64,000 nucleotides of DNA from assembly GCA_035468985.1 (NCBI GenBank), contig DATISF010000010.1, positions 15,950 to 79,949 on the forward strand, read 5' to 3'. The stretch's first letter is position 1; the number at the start of each line of letters is the position of its first letter. The DNA is from DASVHS01 sp035468985. GTDB lineage: Bacteria > Acidobacteriota > Thermoanaerobaculia > Gp7-AA8. A program made the translations under genes and the position numbers. Shown in pieces: positions 1 through 7,964 of the stretch. The notes beneath the pieces are model-generated. The model did not search any database. It was not told the DNA's origin and saw only the letters and a program-made list of their open reading frames with translations.

Positions 1-1
1 G

Positions 2-1441
2 CAGACCTCGACACCGATCACGACCTCGCAGGGGCCGGTCACGTCGGTGACGATTCCATCGTTCGCCGACGTCGCCTCGCGCGTCATGCCGGCGGTCGTC
101 TCGATCACCAGCACCGAGCTGGTGAAGCAGAGCGATTCCCGCCGCTTCGGCGGCATCGATCCTTTCGATTTCTTCTTCCCCGATCCGCGGCAGAATCCGC
201 ACCGCGCGCCGCGGGGGCAGCAGAACGATGACGATGACGAGCGTCCGCAGCGCAGCGGCGGCTCCGGCTTCATCATCTCGCCGGACGGATACATCCTCAC
301 CAACAACCCCGTCGTCGAGGGCGCCACGAAAGTCGAAGTTCACTTCGGCGCCGATGAGAACGGCAACGGCGGACGCACCATCCCGGCCAAGATCATCGGC
401 CGCGACACCGCGACCGACATCGCCCTCGTCAAGATCGACGTCGGACAGAACCTTCCTTACGTTCCCCTCGGCGACTCCGACCGCATCCGCAAGGGCGACT
501 GGGCGATCGCCATCGGCAATCCGTTCCAGCTGGAGAACACCCTGACCGTCGGTGTGATCTCGGCCAAGGGACGAGCTCTGGGGTTCAGCGAAGAGACGCG
601 CTCGTTCGAGAACTTCATCCAGACCGACGCCGCCATCAACTTCGGCAATTCCGGCGGCCCGCTCATGAACATCAACGGAGAGGTCGTCGGCATCAACACC
701 GCCATCCGCGGCGGCGGAGCGCAGGGCCTCGGCTTTGCCACTCCGATCAACACCGCCAAGCGGCTGCTCCCGCAGCTCAAGCAGGGCAAAGTCACCCGCG
801 GCTACCTCGGCATGACGATCACGGAAGTGACCGAGGATGCGCGCGAGACGTTCAACCTCCCGCCGAGCACGACCGGCGCTCTCGTTCAGAACGTGACCCC
901 CGGCAAGCCGGCGGACAAGGCCGGCATCCAGCACGGCGACGTCGTCGTCGAGATCGACGGCCGCCCGATCAAGAGCAATCGCGACCTCATCGACTACATC
1001 TCCTATCTGCCGGTGGGAAGCGACGTGAAGATCGCCGCCCTGCGCAATGGCCAGCGCCAGACGTTCAACGCCCGGACCGCGGAGCGTCCGACCGAGCAGA
1101 CCGCCAGCGAAGAAACGACCGGCGGGCCGGCTGAGCCGGCGCGCAACAAGCTCGGTATCGCCGTGCAGGACGTCACGCCTGCACTGCGTCAGAACTATGG
1201 ACTGCCTGACGACGCGCGCGGCGTCATCGTCACGGACGTGAAAGCCGTTTCGGCCGCCGCCGACGCCGGCATCGCCGAAGGCGACGTGATCTCCGAGGTC
1301 CAGGGACAGCGGGTCAACAACTCCAGCGACTTCCGGAGCGCCATCGAGCGCTTCCGCAGCGGCCAGAAGGTGCGCATGTACGTGACCAGCGCCAGCCGCT
1401 CCGGTGGGTTCTCCAGTTACCGGTACGTGACGATTCCGTAA
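2..1441 (+). CDS. HtrA/DegP-family serine protease-like protein, 5' partial, catalytic His missing
   Basis: Periplasmic trypsin-fold protease/chaperone family: protease domain followed by two PDZ domains (roughly residues 250-340 and 365-455 counted from the GTG at 47). The frame is open from base 2, so the true start and signal peptide lie left of the window. The family catalytic Asp (TDIALVKI, about residue 124) and Ser (GNSGGPL, about residue 202) are present. The His motif, normally TNNHVVEGA, reads TNNPVVEGA because codon 308-310 is CCC rather than CAC. A Pro there should abolish the charge relay, so this copy may act only as a chaperone or PDZ scaffold, or carry a single-base error. A strong terminator follows, so the gene ends its transcription unit. 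Confidence 0.93.
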   Translation, partial: QTSTPITTSQGPVTSVTIPSFADVASRVMPAVVSITSTELVKQSDSRRFGGIDPFDFFFPDPRQNPHRAPRGQQNDDDDERPQRSGGSGFIISPDGYILTNNPVVEGATKVEVHFGADENGNGGRTIPAKIIGRDTATDIALVKIDVGQNLPYVPLGDSDRIRKGDWAIAIGNPFQLENTLTVGVISAKGRALGFSEETRSFENFIQTDAAINFGNSGGPLMNINGEVVGINTAIRGGGAQGLGFATPINTAKRLLPQLKQGKVTRGYLGMTITEVTEDARETFNLPPSTTGALVQNVTPGKPADKAGIQHGDVVVEIDGRPIKSNRDLIDYISYLPVGSDVKIAALRNGQRQTFNARTAERPTEQTASEETTGGPAEPARNKLGIAVQDVTPALRQNYGLPDDARGVIVTDVKAVSAAADAGIAEGDVISEVQGQRVNNSSDFRSAIERFRSGQKVRMYVTSASRSGGFSSYRYVTIP

Positions 1442-1466
1442 GACACCCTCACCCGGCTTACGCCCA

Positions 1467-1499
1467 CCCTCTCCCGCCGCGGCGGGAGAGGGTTTTTTT
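1467..1499 (+). terminator. Rho-independent terminator after the HtrA-like gene
   Basis: A perfect 26-base palindrome (CCCTCTCCCGCC, its complement, GC centre) at 1467-1492 is followed by seven T. It lies 26 bases after the HtrA stop and just before ribD, separating the two units. Confidence 0.92.
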
Positions 1500-1518
1500 G
1501 TCTGTAGAATCGCTCGCC

Positions 1519-2610
1519 GTGAACGACGAACAGTTCATGAGGCAGGCGCTGGAGCTCGCCGAACGAGGCCGTTACTCGACGAGCCCGAACCCGATGGTCG
1601 GCTGCGTGATCGTGCGCGACGGCAACATCCTCGCCGAGGGGTGGCATCGCCGGGCCGGAGAAGGGCACGCGGAGGTCGAGGCGCTGCGCGAAATGGAGCG
1701 CCGGCTTCAGCCGGCTCGCACCCCGGCAGAAGCCGGGGGTCCGTTGACGATGTACGTGACGCTCGAGCCCTGCGCGCATCACGGCCGGACGCCTCCTTGC
1801 GTCGATGCCGTCATCGCCTCGGGAGTCCGCCGCGCGGTCATCGGCATGCGCGATCCCCACGACGTCGTCGACGGCCGCGGCATCGAGAAGTTGCGCGCGG
1901 CAGGCATCGACGTGACGACCGGCGTCTGCGAGGCGGATGCGCGGCGGCTCAACGAGAAATTCATCTGGGCCGTGTCGCGGAATCTGCCGTTTGTCCTGAT
2001 CAAAGCGGCCATCACCCTCGATGGAAAACTGGCCACGGTGAGCGGCGACAGCCAGTGGATCACCGGCGAAGAGGCGCGCGAACGAAGTCTCGAGCTGCGC
2101 GAGGAGTACGACGCCATCCTCGTCGGAAGCGGAACGGTGCGCGCCGACAATCCGCGGCTGACGCGCCGTCTCGGCCTCAACCAATCGATCACGCCGTGGA
2201 CGCGCATCGTGCTCGACGGCGACGGCGACATGCCGCCGCACGCGCAGATCCTCGGCGACGGCGTGCGCACGATCGTGTTCAGCTCCGCCGACGTGGAGAG
2301 CCGTCCCGATGTCGACTTCGTGCGCATCGAGGGCCGCGCCGACCTCGGATCGGTGCTCGCCGAGGTGTATGCGCGCGGCATTCAGTCGGTGATCGTCGAA
2401 GGCGGCGCGCTGGTCATCTCCGAATTCTTGCGAGCCGGACTTTGGCAGAAGATGATTCTGTTTGTCGCCCCCACGCTGATCGGCGGACGCGAAGCGCCGT
2501 CAATCCTTTCCGGCGACGGCGTGCTGCGGTTGACAGACGCGTACCGCTTTCGTTTTGATCGGGTAGAGATGGTGGGAAGAGATTTGATGATTACGGCATA
2601 CCCGACATAG
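1519..2610 (+). CDS. ribD: Bifunctional diaminohydroxyphosphoribosylaminopyrimidine deaminase / reductase
   Basis: Catalyses two consecutive steps of riboflavin synthesis. N-terminal cytidine-deaminase-like zinc domain (SPNPMVGCVIV, then HAEVEAL, then EPCAHHGRTPPC with the zinc Cys residues) and C-terminal RibD reductase domain (from about residue 150; KAAITLDGKLA). GTG at 1519 is chosen because it gives the usual few residues before the conserved helix; ATG 1537 is the alternative. About ten extra residues between HAEVEAL and the YVTLEPC strand are encoded by a GC-rich palindromic repeat (1691-1742) that has entered the gene in frame. ribE follows, separated only by a 7-bp repeat array. Confidence 0.96.
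   Translation: MNDEQFMRQALELAERGRYSTSPNPMVGCVIVRDGNILAEGWHRRAGEGHAEVEALREMERRLQPARTPAEAGGPLTMYVTLEPCAHHGRTPPCVDAVIASGVRRAVIGMRDPHDVVDGRGIEKLRAAGIDVTTGVCEADARRLNEKFIWAVSRNLPFVLIKAAITLDGKLATVSGDSQWITGEEARERSLELREEYDAILVGSGTVRADNPRLTRRLGLNQSITPWTRIVLDGDGDMPPHAQILGDGVRTIVFSSADVESRPDVDFVRIEGRADLGSVLAEVYARGIQSVIVEGGALVISEFLRAGLWQKMILFVAPTLIGGREAPSILSGDGVLRLTDAYRFRFDRVEMVGRDLMITAYPT
1691..1742. repeat. Palindromic repeat inside ribD (CCGGCTTCAGCCGG family)
   Basis: Contains ATGGAGCGCCGGCTTCAGCC and a second stem CCCCGGCAGAAGCCGGGG. The same core recurs at 31146-31212 and 63004-63028. It is translated in frame within the deaminase domain. Confidence 0.75.
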
Positions 2611-2642
2611 CCGAATCCCGAATCCCGAATCCCGAATCCCGC
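2611..2642. repeat. 7-bp tandem repeat (GAATCCC) abutting the ribE start codon
   Basis: Four copies of CGAATCC/GAATCCC between the ribD stop and the ribE ATG, leaving no room for a Shine-Dalgarno site. The complementary strand has four GGG runs separated by four bases, a canonical G-quadruplex pattern. Confidence 0.93.
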
Positions 2643-3248
2643 ATGTTCACCGGCATCATTCAACACAGCGGTACGATCGAGAGCTTCGAGAGGCTCGCGC
2701 ACGGCGCTCGGCTGCGCCTTCGCACGACCGATCCGGAGCCGTTCGAGCGGGGGGAAAGCGTGGCCGTCAACGGCGTCTGCCTCACGGTCATACCGTCCGG
2801 CGTCGGCTCGCTCGTGACCGATCTCTCCGATGAGACGCTCTCGCGCACGACGCTCGGCACGCTCAGCAGCGAAGCCCGCCTCAATCTGGAGCGCGCGCTC
2901 TCAGTCGGCGACCGTCTCGGCGGCCACATCGTGCAGGGCCATGTGGACACGGTGGGCGCGCTCCGGTCGATCACGTCGGAAGGAGACTTTGCCGTCTACC
3001 GCTGGGCCTTCCCCGAGGAGTATGCGGAGCTCGTGGTGAGCAAGGGATCCATCGCGGTCGACGGAATCTCGCTCACCATCGTCGATCCCGATTCGTCGTC
3101 GTTCGGTGCCGCACTGATCCCGGAAACGCTCCGCCTTACGAATCTGGGAGCGGCGCGCATCGGCGACAAGGCCAATCTGGAGTTCGACATGCTCGCCAAG
3201 TACGTCCGCAATCTCGTCGCTCCGTATCTCCGGCGGAACAGCGGTTGA
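2643..3248 (+). CDS. ribE: Riboflavin synthase (alpha subunit)
   Basis: Dismutates two 6,7-dimethyl-8-ribityllumazine molecules to riboflavin. 201 residues, the family length, with the tandem lumazine-binding barrels: first begins MFTGIIQ, second near residue 98 with HIVQGHVDTVG. Downstream of ribD in the same direction; the gene that follows starts inside its stop codon (TTGA overlap). ribBA and ribH are not in the window, so the pathway is split. The absence of a ribosome-binding site, with a 7-bp repeat array directly before ATG, is unusual. Confidence 0.97.
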   Translation: MFTGIIQHSGTIESFERLAHGARLRLRTTDPEPFERGESVAVNGVCLTVIPSGVGSLVTDLSDETLSRTTLGTLSSEARLNLERALSVGDRLGGHIVQGHVDTVGALRSITSEGDFAVYRWAFPEEYAELVVSKGSIAVDGISLTIVDPDSSSFGAALIPETLRLTNLGAARIGDKANLEFDMLAKYVRNLVAPYLRRNSG

Positions 3249-4285
3249 TCGTCTACCGGAAATCGACGCCGCTGCGGATCCGGCGGGCCCTCGCTCCCGA
3301 GCCGCCGTTCTGGTGCGCGACGGCGATCACGCCGTACAGCGCGCGCCGCGCATCCCCGGTGGCAATCGACTATCACGACCTGCGCGCCAGCGCCAGCGAC
3401 CGGCTCGAAGTCGCGGTGTGCGACAAACCGGCCGACGAGATCGAGCGCAGCACCGGGCGACTCCCGCCGCCCGTGCTCATCGAGGCAACCGAGTTCGCGG
3501 AGGCGATTTTCCGCCGCGGCGAGGAGGTGCTCGACTACTGCCGCGCGCATGGCGTGCCGGCCGTCCATCTCGTATCCACGCGCGGAGAATTGCCGGAGCG
3601 CTCGGGCGAGGAAACGACAGTCATCGCCGCCTGGCCGCTCGAGCTCGAACGGCTCGAGGCGCTGTTCGCCGAGGCCGGCCGGCGCGGCGGATTGTGGGGC
3701 GTCGCCGTTCCCGTCCTCTTCCCGGTGACGACGGACCTCACCGCTCTCGGCGAGCTGGTCCCGATGGCGAAGAAGTCAGGGGCCTCGTTCGTCGCCGCGG
3801 TGCCGGTGGAGATCGATGCCACGGCGAAACAGGCGATCGCGCAATCGCTCGCGCTCGACGGCGACGACGAGACGTACGCGATGCTCTTTCACTCGCGGCT
3901 GGAGCCGATTCACGTCGCGACCGAACGGCACATCGCCGCGCTCGCGGCAGATGCCGGCGTGTCCGACTTCATCGTGCCTCCCCAGTGGCCCCAGAAGAGC
4001 AATTGGAACGCGGCGGTTCTGCTCACGCTGGCCGCCACGCGGCTGCTGGCGATGGAGGAGGAGATCGATCTCGCCGCGCAGCTGGCGCGTTCGGCCCGGA
4101 TCGTCGCGGAGCTGGACAAGCCGATCGCGCGAATCGCCGAGCACGCCAGCCTGTCGATCGTGGAAGCGCTCGATGCGGCGAGCGTGGATGTTCTGACCCA
4201 ATGGCTGGAGCGGGGGGATTCCGCGTTCGTGCGGCGCGTGAATGAACGGTGGCGGCTGAGACGGGACGCGGGCGGAGGGTCGTAG
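3245..4285 (+). CDS. Hypothetical protein, coupled to ribE
   Basis: 346 residues from a TTG that overlaps the ribE stop by four bases (TTGA), suggesting translational coupling. No signal peptide or membrane segment is apparent; the middle has hydrophobic strands (GLWGVAVPVLFP, SGASFVAAVPV) alternating with charged helices, which could be an alpha/beta barrel, but I recognise no family motif. The coding-like composition and tight spacing support a real gene. The start is uncertain; the first 40 residues are Arg/Pro-rich and may not be translated. Position suggests a flavin-related or housekeeping role, but that is only guilt by association. Confidence 0.6.
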   Translation: MIVYRKSTPLRIRRALAPEPPFWCATAITPYSARRASPVAIDYHDLRASASDRLEVAVCDKPADEIERSTGRLPPPVLIEATEFAEAIFRRGEEVLDYCRAHGVPAVHLVSTRGELPERSGEETTVIAAWPLELERLEALFAEAGRRGGLWGVAVPVLFPVTTDLTALGELVPMAKKSGASFVAAVPVEIDATAKQAIAQSLALDGDDETYAMLFHSRLEPIHVATERHIAALAADAGVSDFIVPPQWPQKSNWNAAVLLTLAATRLLAMEEEIDLAAQLARSARIVAELDKPIARIAEHASLSIVEALDAASVDVLTQWLERGDSAFVRRVNERWRLRRDAGGGS

Positions 4286-4371
4286 GTCGTGGGTCGAGTG
4301 GGCCTCGTCGCGCTGATGCGCCCGTGACCAACGACCGACGACCGACGACCTACGACCCCACGACCTCACGA
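4279..4371. repeat. Inverted 7-bp repeats (GGTCGTA/ACGACCG) between convergent genes
   Basis: Left arm carries GGTCGTAGGTCGTGGGTCG, right arm ACGACCGACGACCGACGACC plus ACGACCC units, separated by about 40 bases, so the arms can pair. The layout copies that of the GGGATTC repeats at 18050 and 53205 but with a different 7-mer. It may act as a bidirectional terminator between the unknown gene and queF; no T-tract is seen. Confidence 0.6.
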
Positions 4372-4724
4372 TGTTTTCTGTGCTCGACCTTCACCTTCGT
4401 CTTGATCCCGCCGCGAACGAAAAAGTCGCCTTCCACCTCGATGAAGCGCGGATCGATCGCGGCGATGAGATCGCCGGCGATGCGGTTGGTCACCGCTTCG
4501 TGAAATGCGCCTTCATCGCGATAGGACCAGAGGTAGAGCTTCAACGACTTGAGCTCGACGCACTTCTCATCCGGCACGTAGCGGATGCGGATCGTGGCGA
4601 AGTCCGGCTGCCCGGTCATCGGGCAGAGGCAGGTGAACTCGGGAGCCTCGAAGGAGATCTCGTAATCCCGCTCGCGATTGGGATTGGGAAACGTCTCCAG
4701 TTGCCGTGAAGGTCTCGTGGCCAC
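4350..4724 (-). CDS. queF: NADPH-dependent preQ0 reductase (short QueF)
   Basis: Reduces 7-cyano-7-deazaguanine to preQ1 in queuosine tRNA-modification synthesis. The family signature is present: FPNPNRERDYEI, then EFTCLCPMTGQPDF containing the nucleophilic Cys and the Asp proton donor, then CVELKSLKLYLWSYRDEGAFH with the substrate-binding Glu and the reductase QueF strand. GTG at 4724 (VATRPSRQLETF) gives 124 residues, close to the single-domain YkvM type. It begins 23 bases after the PilT-like gene stop and is the last gene of the minus-strand run from pyrR. No preQ1 riboswitch is visible upstream. Confidence 0.93.
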   Translation of the reverse strand: MATRPSRQLETFPNPNRERDYEISFEAPEFTCLCPMTGQPDFATIRIRYVPDEKCVELKSLKLYLWSYRDEGAFHEAVTNRIAGDLIAAIDPRFIEVEGDFFVRGGIKTKVKVEHRKHREVVGS

Positions 4725-4747
4725 GAAACCCCGTAACCCGGCAACCC

Positions 4748-6238
4748 CTACCGTTTCATCCCGCCGCCGGCGCCGCCGGTCGCGTTCATCAGCTTCTGGT
4801 TGAGCTCTTTGATGCGCTCCTGGAGCTGGCCGATCTTGGCCTGGGCGTCGGCGCGGAGACGTTCCATCTCCCCCTTGAGGCGGGCGATGTCTTCGTCCTT
4901 CTCCTTGCCGCCGCCCTGCTGCTGGGCGGCCTGCTCGCGGGCGAATTCGGCGTCGTGACGGACATTGGCGATCTCCTCGTCCTTGTCGGCGAGGCGCTGC
5001 CGCCATTGCACTTCCTGCTCTTCGTAGAGCCGCTTGATGTCCATCAGCTCGGTGATCTGCGAGAAATCGGAATACGACGGCGCCATGTCTCCTCCCTGGC
5101 GAACGCGCTCTTCGATTTGCGGGAAGAGCTTGCGGATCTTGAGCGAAAGGTCGTCGGAGTCACTGGCGAGAGCCATGGCATCCTTGTAGTCGATCTTCTG
5201 ATTGACCAGCAGGGCGATGAGCGACTGATTCATCGACTGCATGCGGAACAGGCCGACCGAGCTCTCCATCTCCTCGAGGATGTCCTTGGTCAGGCCGTCC
5301 TCGATCAGCTTGGCGATGCGCGGAGTGTTCTTCAGCACCTCGACCGCGGCGGTCATGTTGCCGTCAGCGGCCTTGACCAGCTTCAGGGAGATGATCCCGC
5401 GCAGCACCAGGGCGAGTTGGGAGCGCATCTGCTTGTGCTGATCGACGGGAAAGGCGTCGATGATGCGGTCGATCGTCTGCGCGGCGTTGTTCGTGTGCAG
5501 GGTCGAGAAGACGAGGTGCCCCGTCTCAGCCGCGGTCATGACCGTCCCGATGGTGTCGACGTCGCGCATCTCGCCGACCATGATCACGTCGGGATCCTGG
5601 CGCATGGCGTTGCGCAGCGCTTCCTTGAAGCTCGGCGTATCCGTTCCCACCTCGCGCTGTGAGATCGCGGCGATGCGGTCGATGAACAGGAACTCGATCG
5701 GGTCCTCGATCGTCACGATGTGCAGCGGCTCGTGCTCGGCGATCTCCAGGATCATCGCCGCCAGCGTGGTCGACTTGCCCGACCCCGTCGGTCCGGTGAC
5801 CAGGACGAGGCCGTCGGGAATCTGCGTCATGTCCCGAACCGCGAGCGGCAGCTCGAGCTGATCGATGTTGAGGACCTGGATCGGAATGCGCCGGAACACC
5901 GCACCGACCGTTCCGCGCTGCATGTACATGTTGCCGCGGAAGCGGGCTACGCCGGGAACGCCGTAGCCGAAGTCGACCGACTGGTTGCCGTCGAACTTCT
6001 CGCGCTGCGCCCGATTGAGGATTGGCAGCAGCATCTTCTCGAGATCGGTTGGCTTCAGCGGCTCGGTTCCGGCGACCGGCAGCAGCTTGCCGCGGAGACG
6101 GATCAGCGGCGGCCGCATCGGCTTGAGGTGGAGATCGGACGCCTGCTGCTTGGACATGTACACCAGCAGGTCGTTCAGGGTGATTTGCTGCGTTTGCGCA
6201 GCCGCATGGGCTGGCTGGGCGGTCATGGACTCCGCCAT
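4748..6238 (-). CDS. PilT/PilU-like twitching-motility ATPase with coiled-coil tail
   Basis: Cytoplasmic hexameric ATPase of the type II/IV secretion family that powers pilus retraction. Walker A GPTGSGKSTT near residue 150, Asp box TIEDPIEF, Walker B DPDVIMVGEMRD and His box ETGHLVFSTLHTNNAAQTID are intact; MQSMNQSLIAL matches the C-terminal PilT region. The protein is 496 residues, some 120 longer than typical PilT: from about residue 375 it continues as a charged, Gln/Glu/Lys-rich coiled coil ending GGAGGGMKR. ATG at 6238 overlaps the receiver gene stop by one base, so the two are probably co-translated; a second ATG is at 6226. No pilin or PilB gene is nearby. Confidence 0.9.
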   Translation of the reverse strand: MAESMTAQPAHAAAQTQQITLNDLLVYMSKQQASDLHLKPMRPPLIRLRGKLLPVAGTEPLKPTDLEKMLLPILNRAQREKFDGNQSVDFGYGVPGVARFRGNMYMQRGTVGAVFRRIPIQVLNIDQLELPLAVRDMTQIPDGLVLVTGPTGSGKSTTLAAMILEIAEHEPLHIVTIEDPIEFLFIDRIAAISQREVGTDTPSFKEALRNAMRQDPDVIMVGEMRDVDTIGTVMTAAETGHLVFSTLHTNNAAQTIDRIIDAFPVDQHKQMRSQLALVLRGIISLKLVKAADGNMTAAVEVLKNTPRIAKLIEDGLTKDILEEMESSVGLFRMQSMNQSLIALLVNQKIDYKDAMALASDSDDLSLKIRKLFPQIEERVRQGGDMAPSYSDFSQITELMDIKRLYEEQEVQWRQRLADKDEEIANVRHDAEFAREQAAQQQGGGKEKDEDIARLKGEMERLRADAQAKIGQLQERIKELNQKLMNATGGAGGGMKR

Positions 6239-6621
6239 TATACGGTGGGGCGCCGCATCACCGAATCCACGATCATCAGGAAGGCCTCTTGTTGTTTCGG
6301 TTCCGTCTTGTTGATCACCGCGATCGTCTCCCCGATCCGGAACCTCTCGTGCAGTTCCTCGGCCGAGTGGGAGGAGGTGACGACGATCCGCTTGGAAGCC
6401 AGCCCCTTCTGCCTGGCGTACTCGACAAATTTCTTGCCGTCCATCCCGGGCATCTCCAGGTCGACGATCAGAAGGTCGATCGAACCGTCGATCTTCGCCA
6501 GGGCGTCGTAGGGGTGCGAGTACGTCTCGACCGACGCCAGGGCCGGATAGCGCTCGGTGATGAAGTTCGACCACAGATCGCAGAACGCCGGCGAATCGTC
6601 CACGACGACGATGCGCTTCAT
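6238..6621 (-). CDS. Single-domain response regulator (receiver only)
   Basis: 127-residue CheY-like receiver. Acidic pocket VVVDDS, phospho-acceptor Asp in LLIVDLEMPGMDG, conserved switch region VVTSSHS and Lys in INKTEP are present; there is no output domain. It overlaps pyrC upstream by four bases (ATGA) and the PilT-like gene downstream by one base. Context suggests it controls the retraction ATPase through protein contact, which is inference; the pyr genes are probably only transcriptional neighbours. Confidence 0.92.
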   Translation of the reverse strand: MKRIVVVDDSPAFCDLWSNFITERYPALASVETYSHPYDALAKIDGSIDLLIVDLEMPGMDGKKFVEYARQKGLASKRIVVTSSHSAEELHERFRIGETIAVINKTEPKQQEAFLMIVDSVMRRPTV

Positions 6622-7964
6622 TTGCGGCGTTTCTTCTTGCGTGGAGCGGCGCGCGTCCCGCGCGTCGACCCGACAGCCGCGACGGCCGCTCCACCACGAA
6701 TGTCGTAGCGCACGGCACCGCCTACGATCGTCGTCACCGGCCGCCCGTGCAGCGTCTCTCCGATGAACGGGGAATTCGACGAATTCGAGCGGAACGTGTT
6801 CGTGACCTGGTATCGCGCGTCGACATCGACAATCGTCACGTCGCCGAGACTTCCGGGGCGCAACGTGCCTCCCGGGAGGTCGAACACGCGCGCCGGACCG
6901 CAGGAGAACAAGTCGATCAGCCGCGGCAGGTCGATGACCTTCTCGCGGACGAGACGGTCGTAGCAGACTCCGAAGGCGGTCTCGAGCCCGATCACGCCGA
7001 ACGGCGCGAGATCGAACTCCACGTTCTTCTCGTCGAAATGGTGCGGTGCGTGATCGGTGGCGATCGCATCCACTGTCCCATCGGCGATGCCGTCGAGAAC
7101 GGCCAGCCGGTGGGCACGCGAGCGCAGGGGCGGATTCATTTTCAGATTCGTCGAGAACGAACGGACCGTCTCGTCCTCGAGCGCGAGGTGATGCGGCGTC
7201 ACTTCGCAGGTGACGTTCACGCGCTCCGCACGCGCGGCGCGGACGGCTTCGATCGCCCCCGCGGTGGAGAGGTGCGCGACATGGAGATGCCCGCCCGTCA
7301 TCCGCGCCAGGATCACGTCGCGCGCCACCATGGCCTCCTCGGACGCCGCCGGGATTCCGGCCATGCCGAGGAGTGTGGAGTAGAAGCCCTCGTGCATGAC
7401 GCCACCTTCGTTGAGGTGGGCGTCTTCTTCGTGGGCAACGATCGGCATCCCGAGCATCAGCGAATACTCGAGCGCGCGCCGCATGAGCTGGGCGTTCCAG
7501 ACCGGCTTGCCGTCATCGCTCACCGCCACGCAGCCGCCGGCGCGCAGGTCGGCCAGCTCGGCGAGCTCCTCCCCTTTCAACCCTTTGCTCACCGCTCCCA
7601 CCGGATACACCCGGCACGCCCCGTTCCTCGCCGCCTCGGCCACGACCATTTCCGTGACCGCGCGCTCGTCGTTGGGCGGAATCGTATTGGCCATGGCGCA
7701 GACGGCCGTGTAGCCACCCGCCACCGCGGCACGCGTGCCGCTGGCGATCGTCTCCTTGTGTTCCTGCCCCGGCTCGCGGAGATGCGTATGCAGGTCGATG
7801 AAGCCCGGGGCGACGACGAGGCCGTTCGCGTCGATCGTCTCGACGTCGGCGCGAATCTTCTTGTCGACGCGCGCGATCGAGCCGTTCTCGATCAGAACGT
7901 CGAGCTTCGCGTCGAGCTTCTGCGACGGGTCGATGACGCGGCCGTTGGCGATGAGGAGGTTCAT
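6618..7964 (-). CDS. pyrC: Dihydroorotase
   Basis: Amidohydrolase-fold zinc enzyme that closes carbamoyl-aspartate to dihydroorotate in pyrimidine synthesis (type I). Metal motif DLHTHLREPGQEHKE near residue 58, HEED near 180 and the catalytic Asp in IATDHAPHHFDEKN are visible. 448 residues; the last ~25 are an unusual Ala/Arg/Lys-rich tail ending APRKKKRRK that is not part of the fold. ATGA overlap with pyrB upstream and with the receiver gene downstream indicates one translationally coupled unit. Confidence 0.96.
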   Translation of the reverse strand: MNLLIANGRVIDPSQKLDAKLDVLIENGSIARVDKKIRADVETIDANGLVVAPGFIDLHTHLREPGQEHKETIASGTRAAVAGGYTAVCAMANTIPPNDERAVTEMVVAEAARNGACRVYPVGAVSKGLKGEELAELADLRAGGCVAVSDDGKPVWNAQLMRRALEYSLMLGMPIVAHEEDAHLNEGGVMHEGFYSTLLGMAGIPAASEEAMVARDVILARMTGGHLHVAHLSTAGAIEAVRAARAERVNVTCEVTPHHLALEDETVRSFSTNLKMNPPLRSRAHRLAVLDGIADGTVDAIATDHAPHHFDEKNVEFDLAPFGVIGLETAFGVCYDRLVREKVIDLPRLIDLFSCGPARVFDLPGGTLRPGSLGDVTIVDVDARYQVTNTFRSNSSNSPFIGETLHGRPVTTIVGGAVRYDIRGGAAVAAVGSTRGTRAAPRKKKRRK

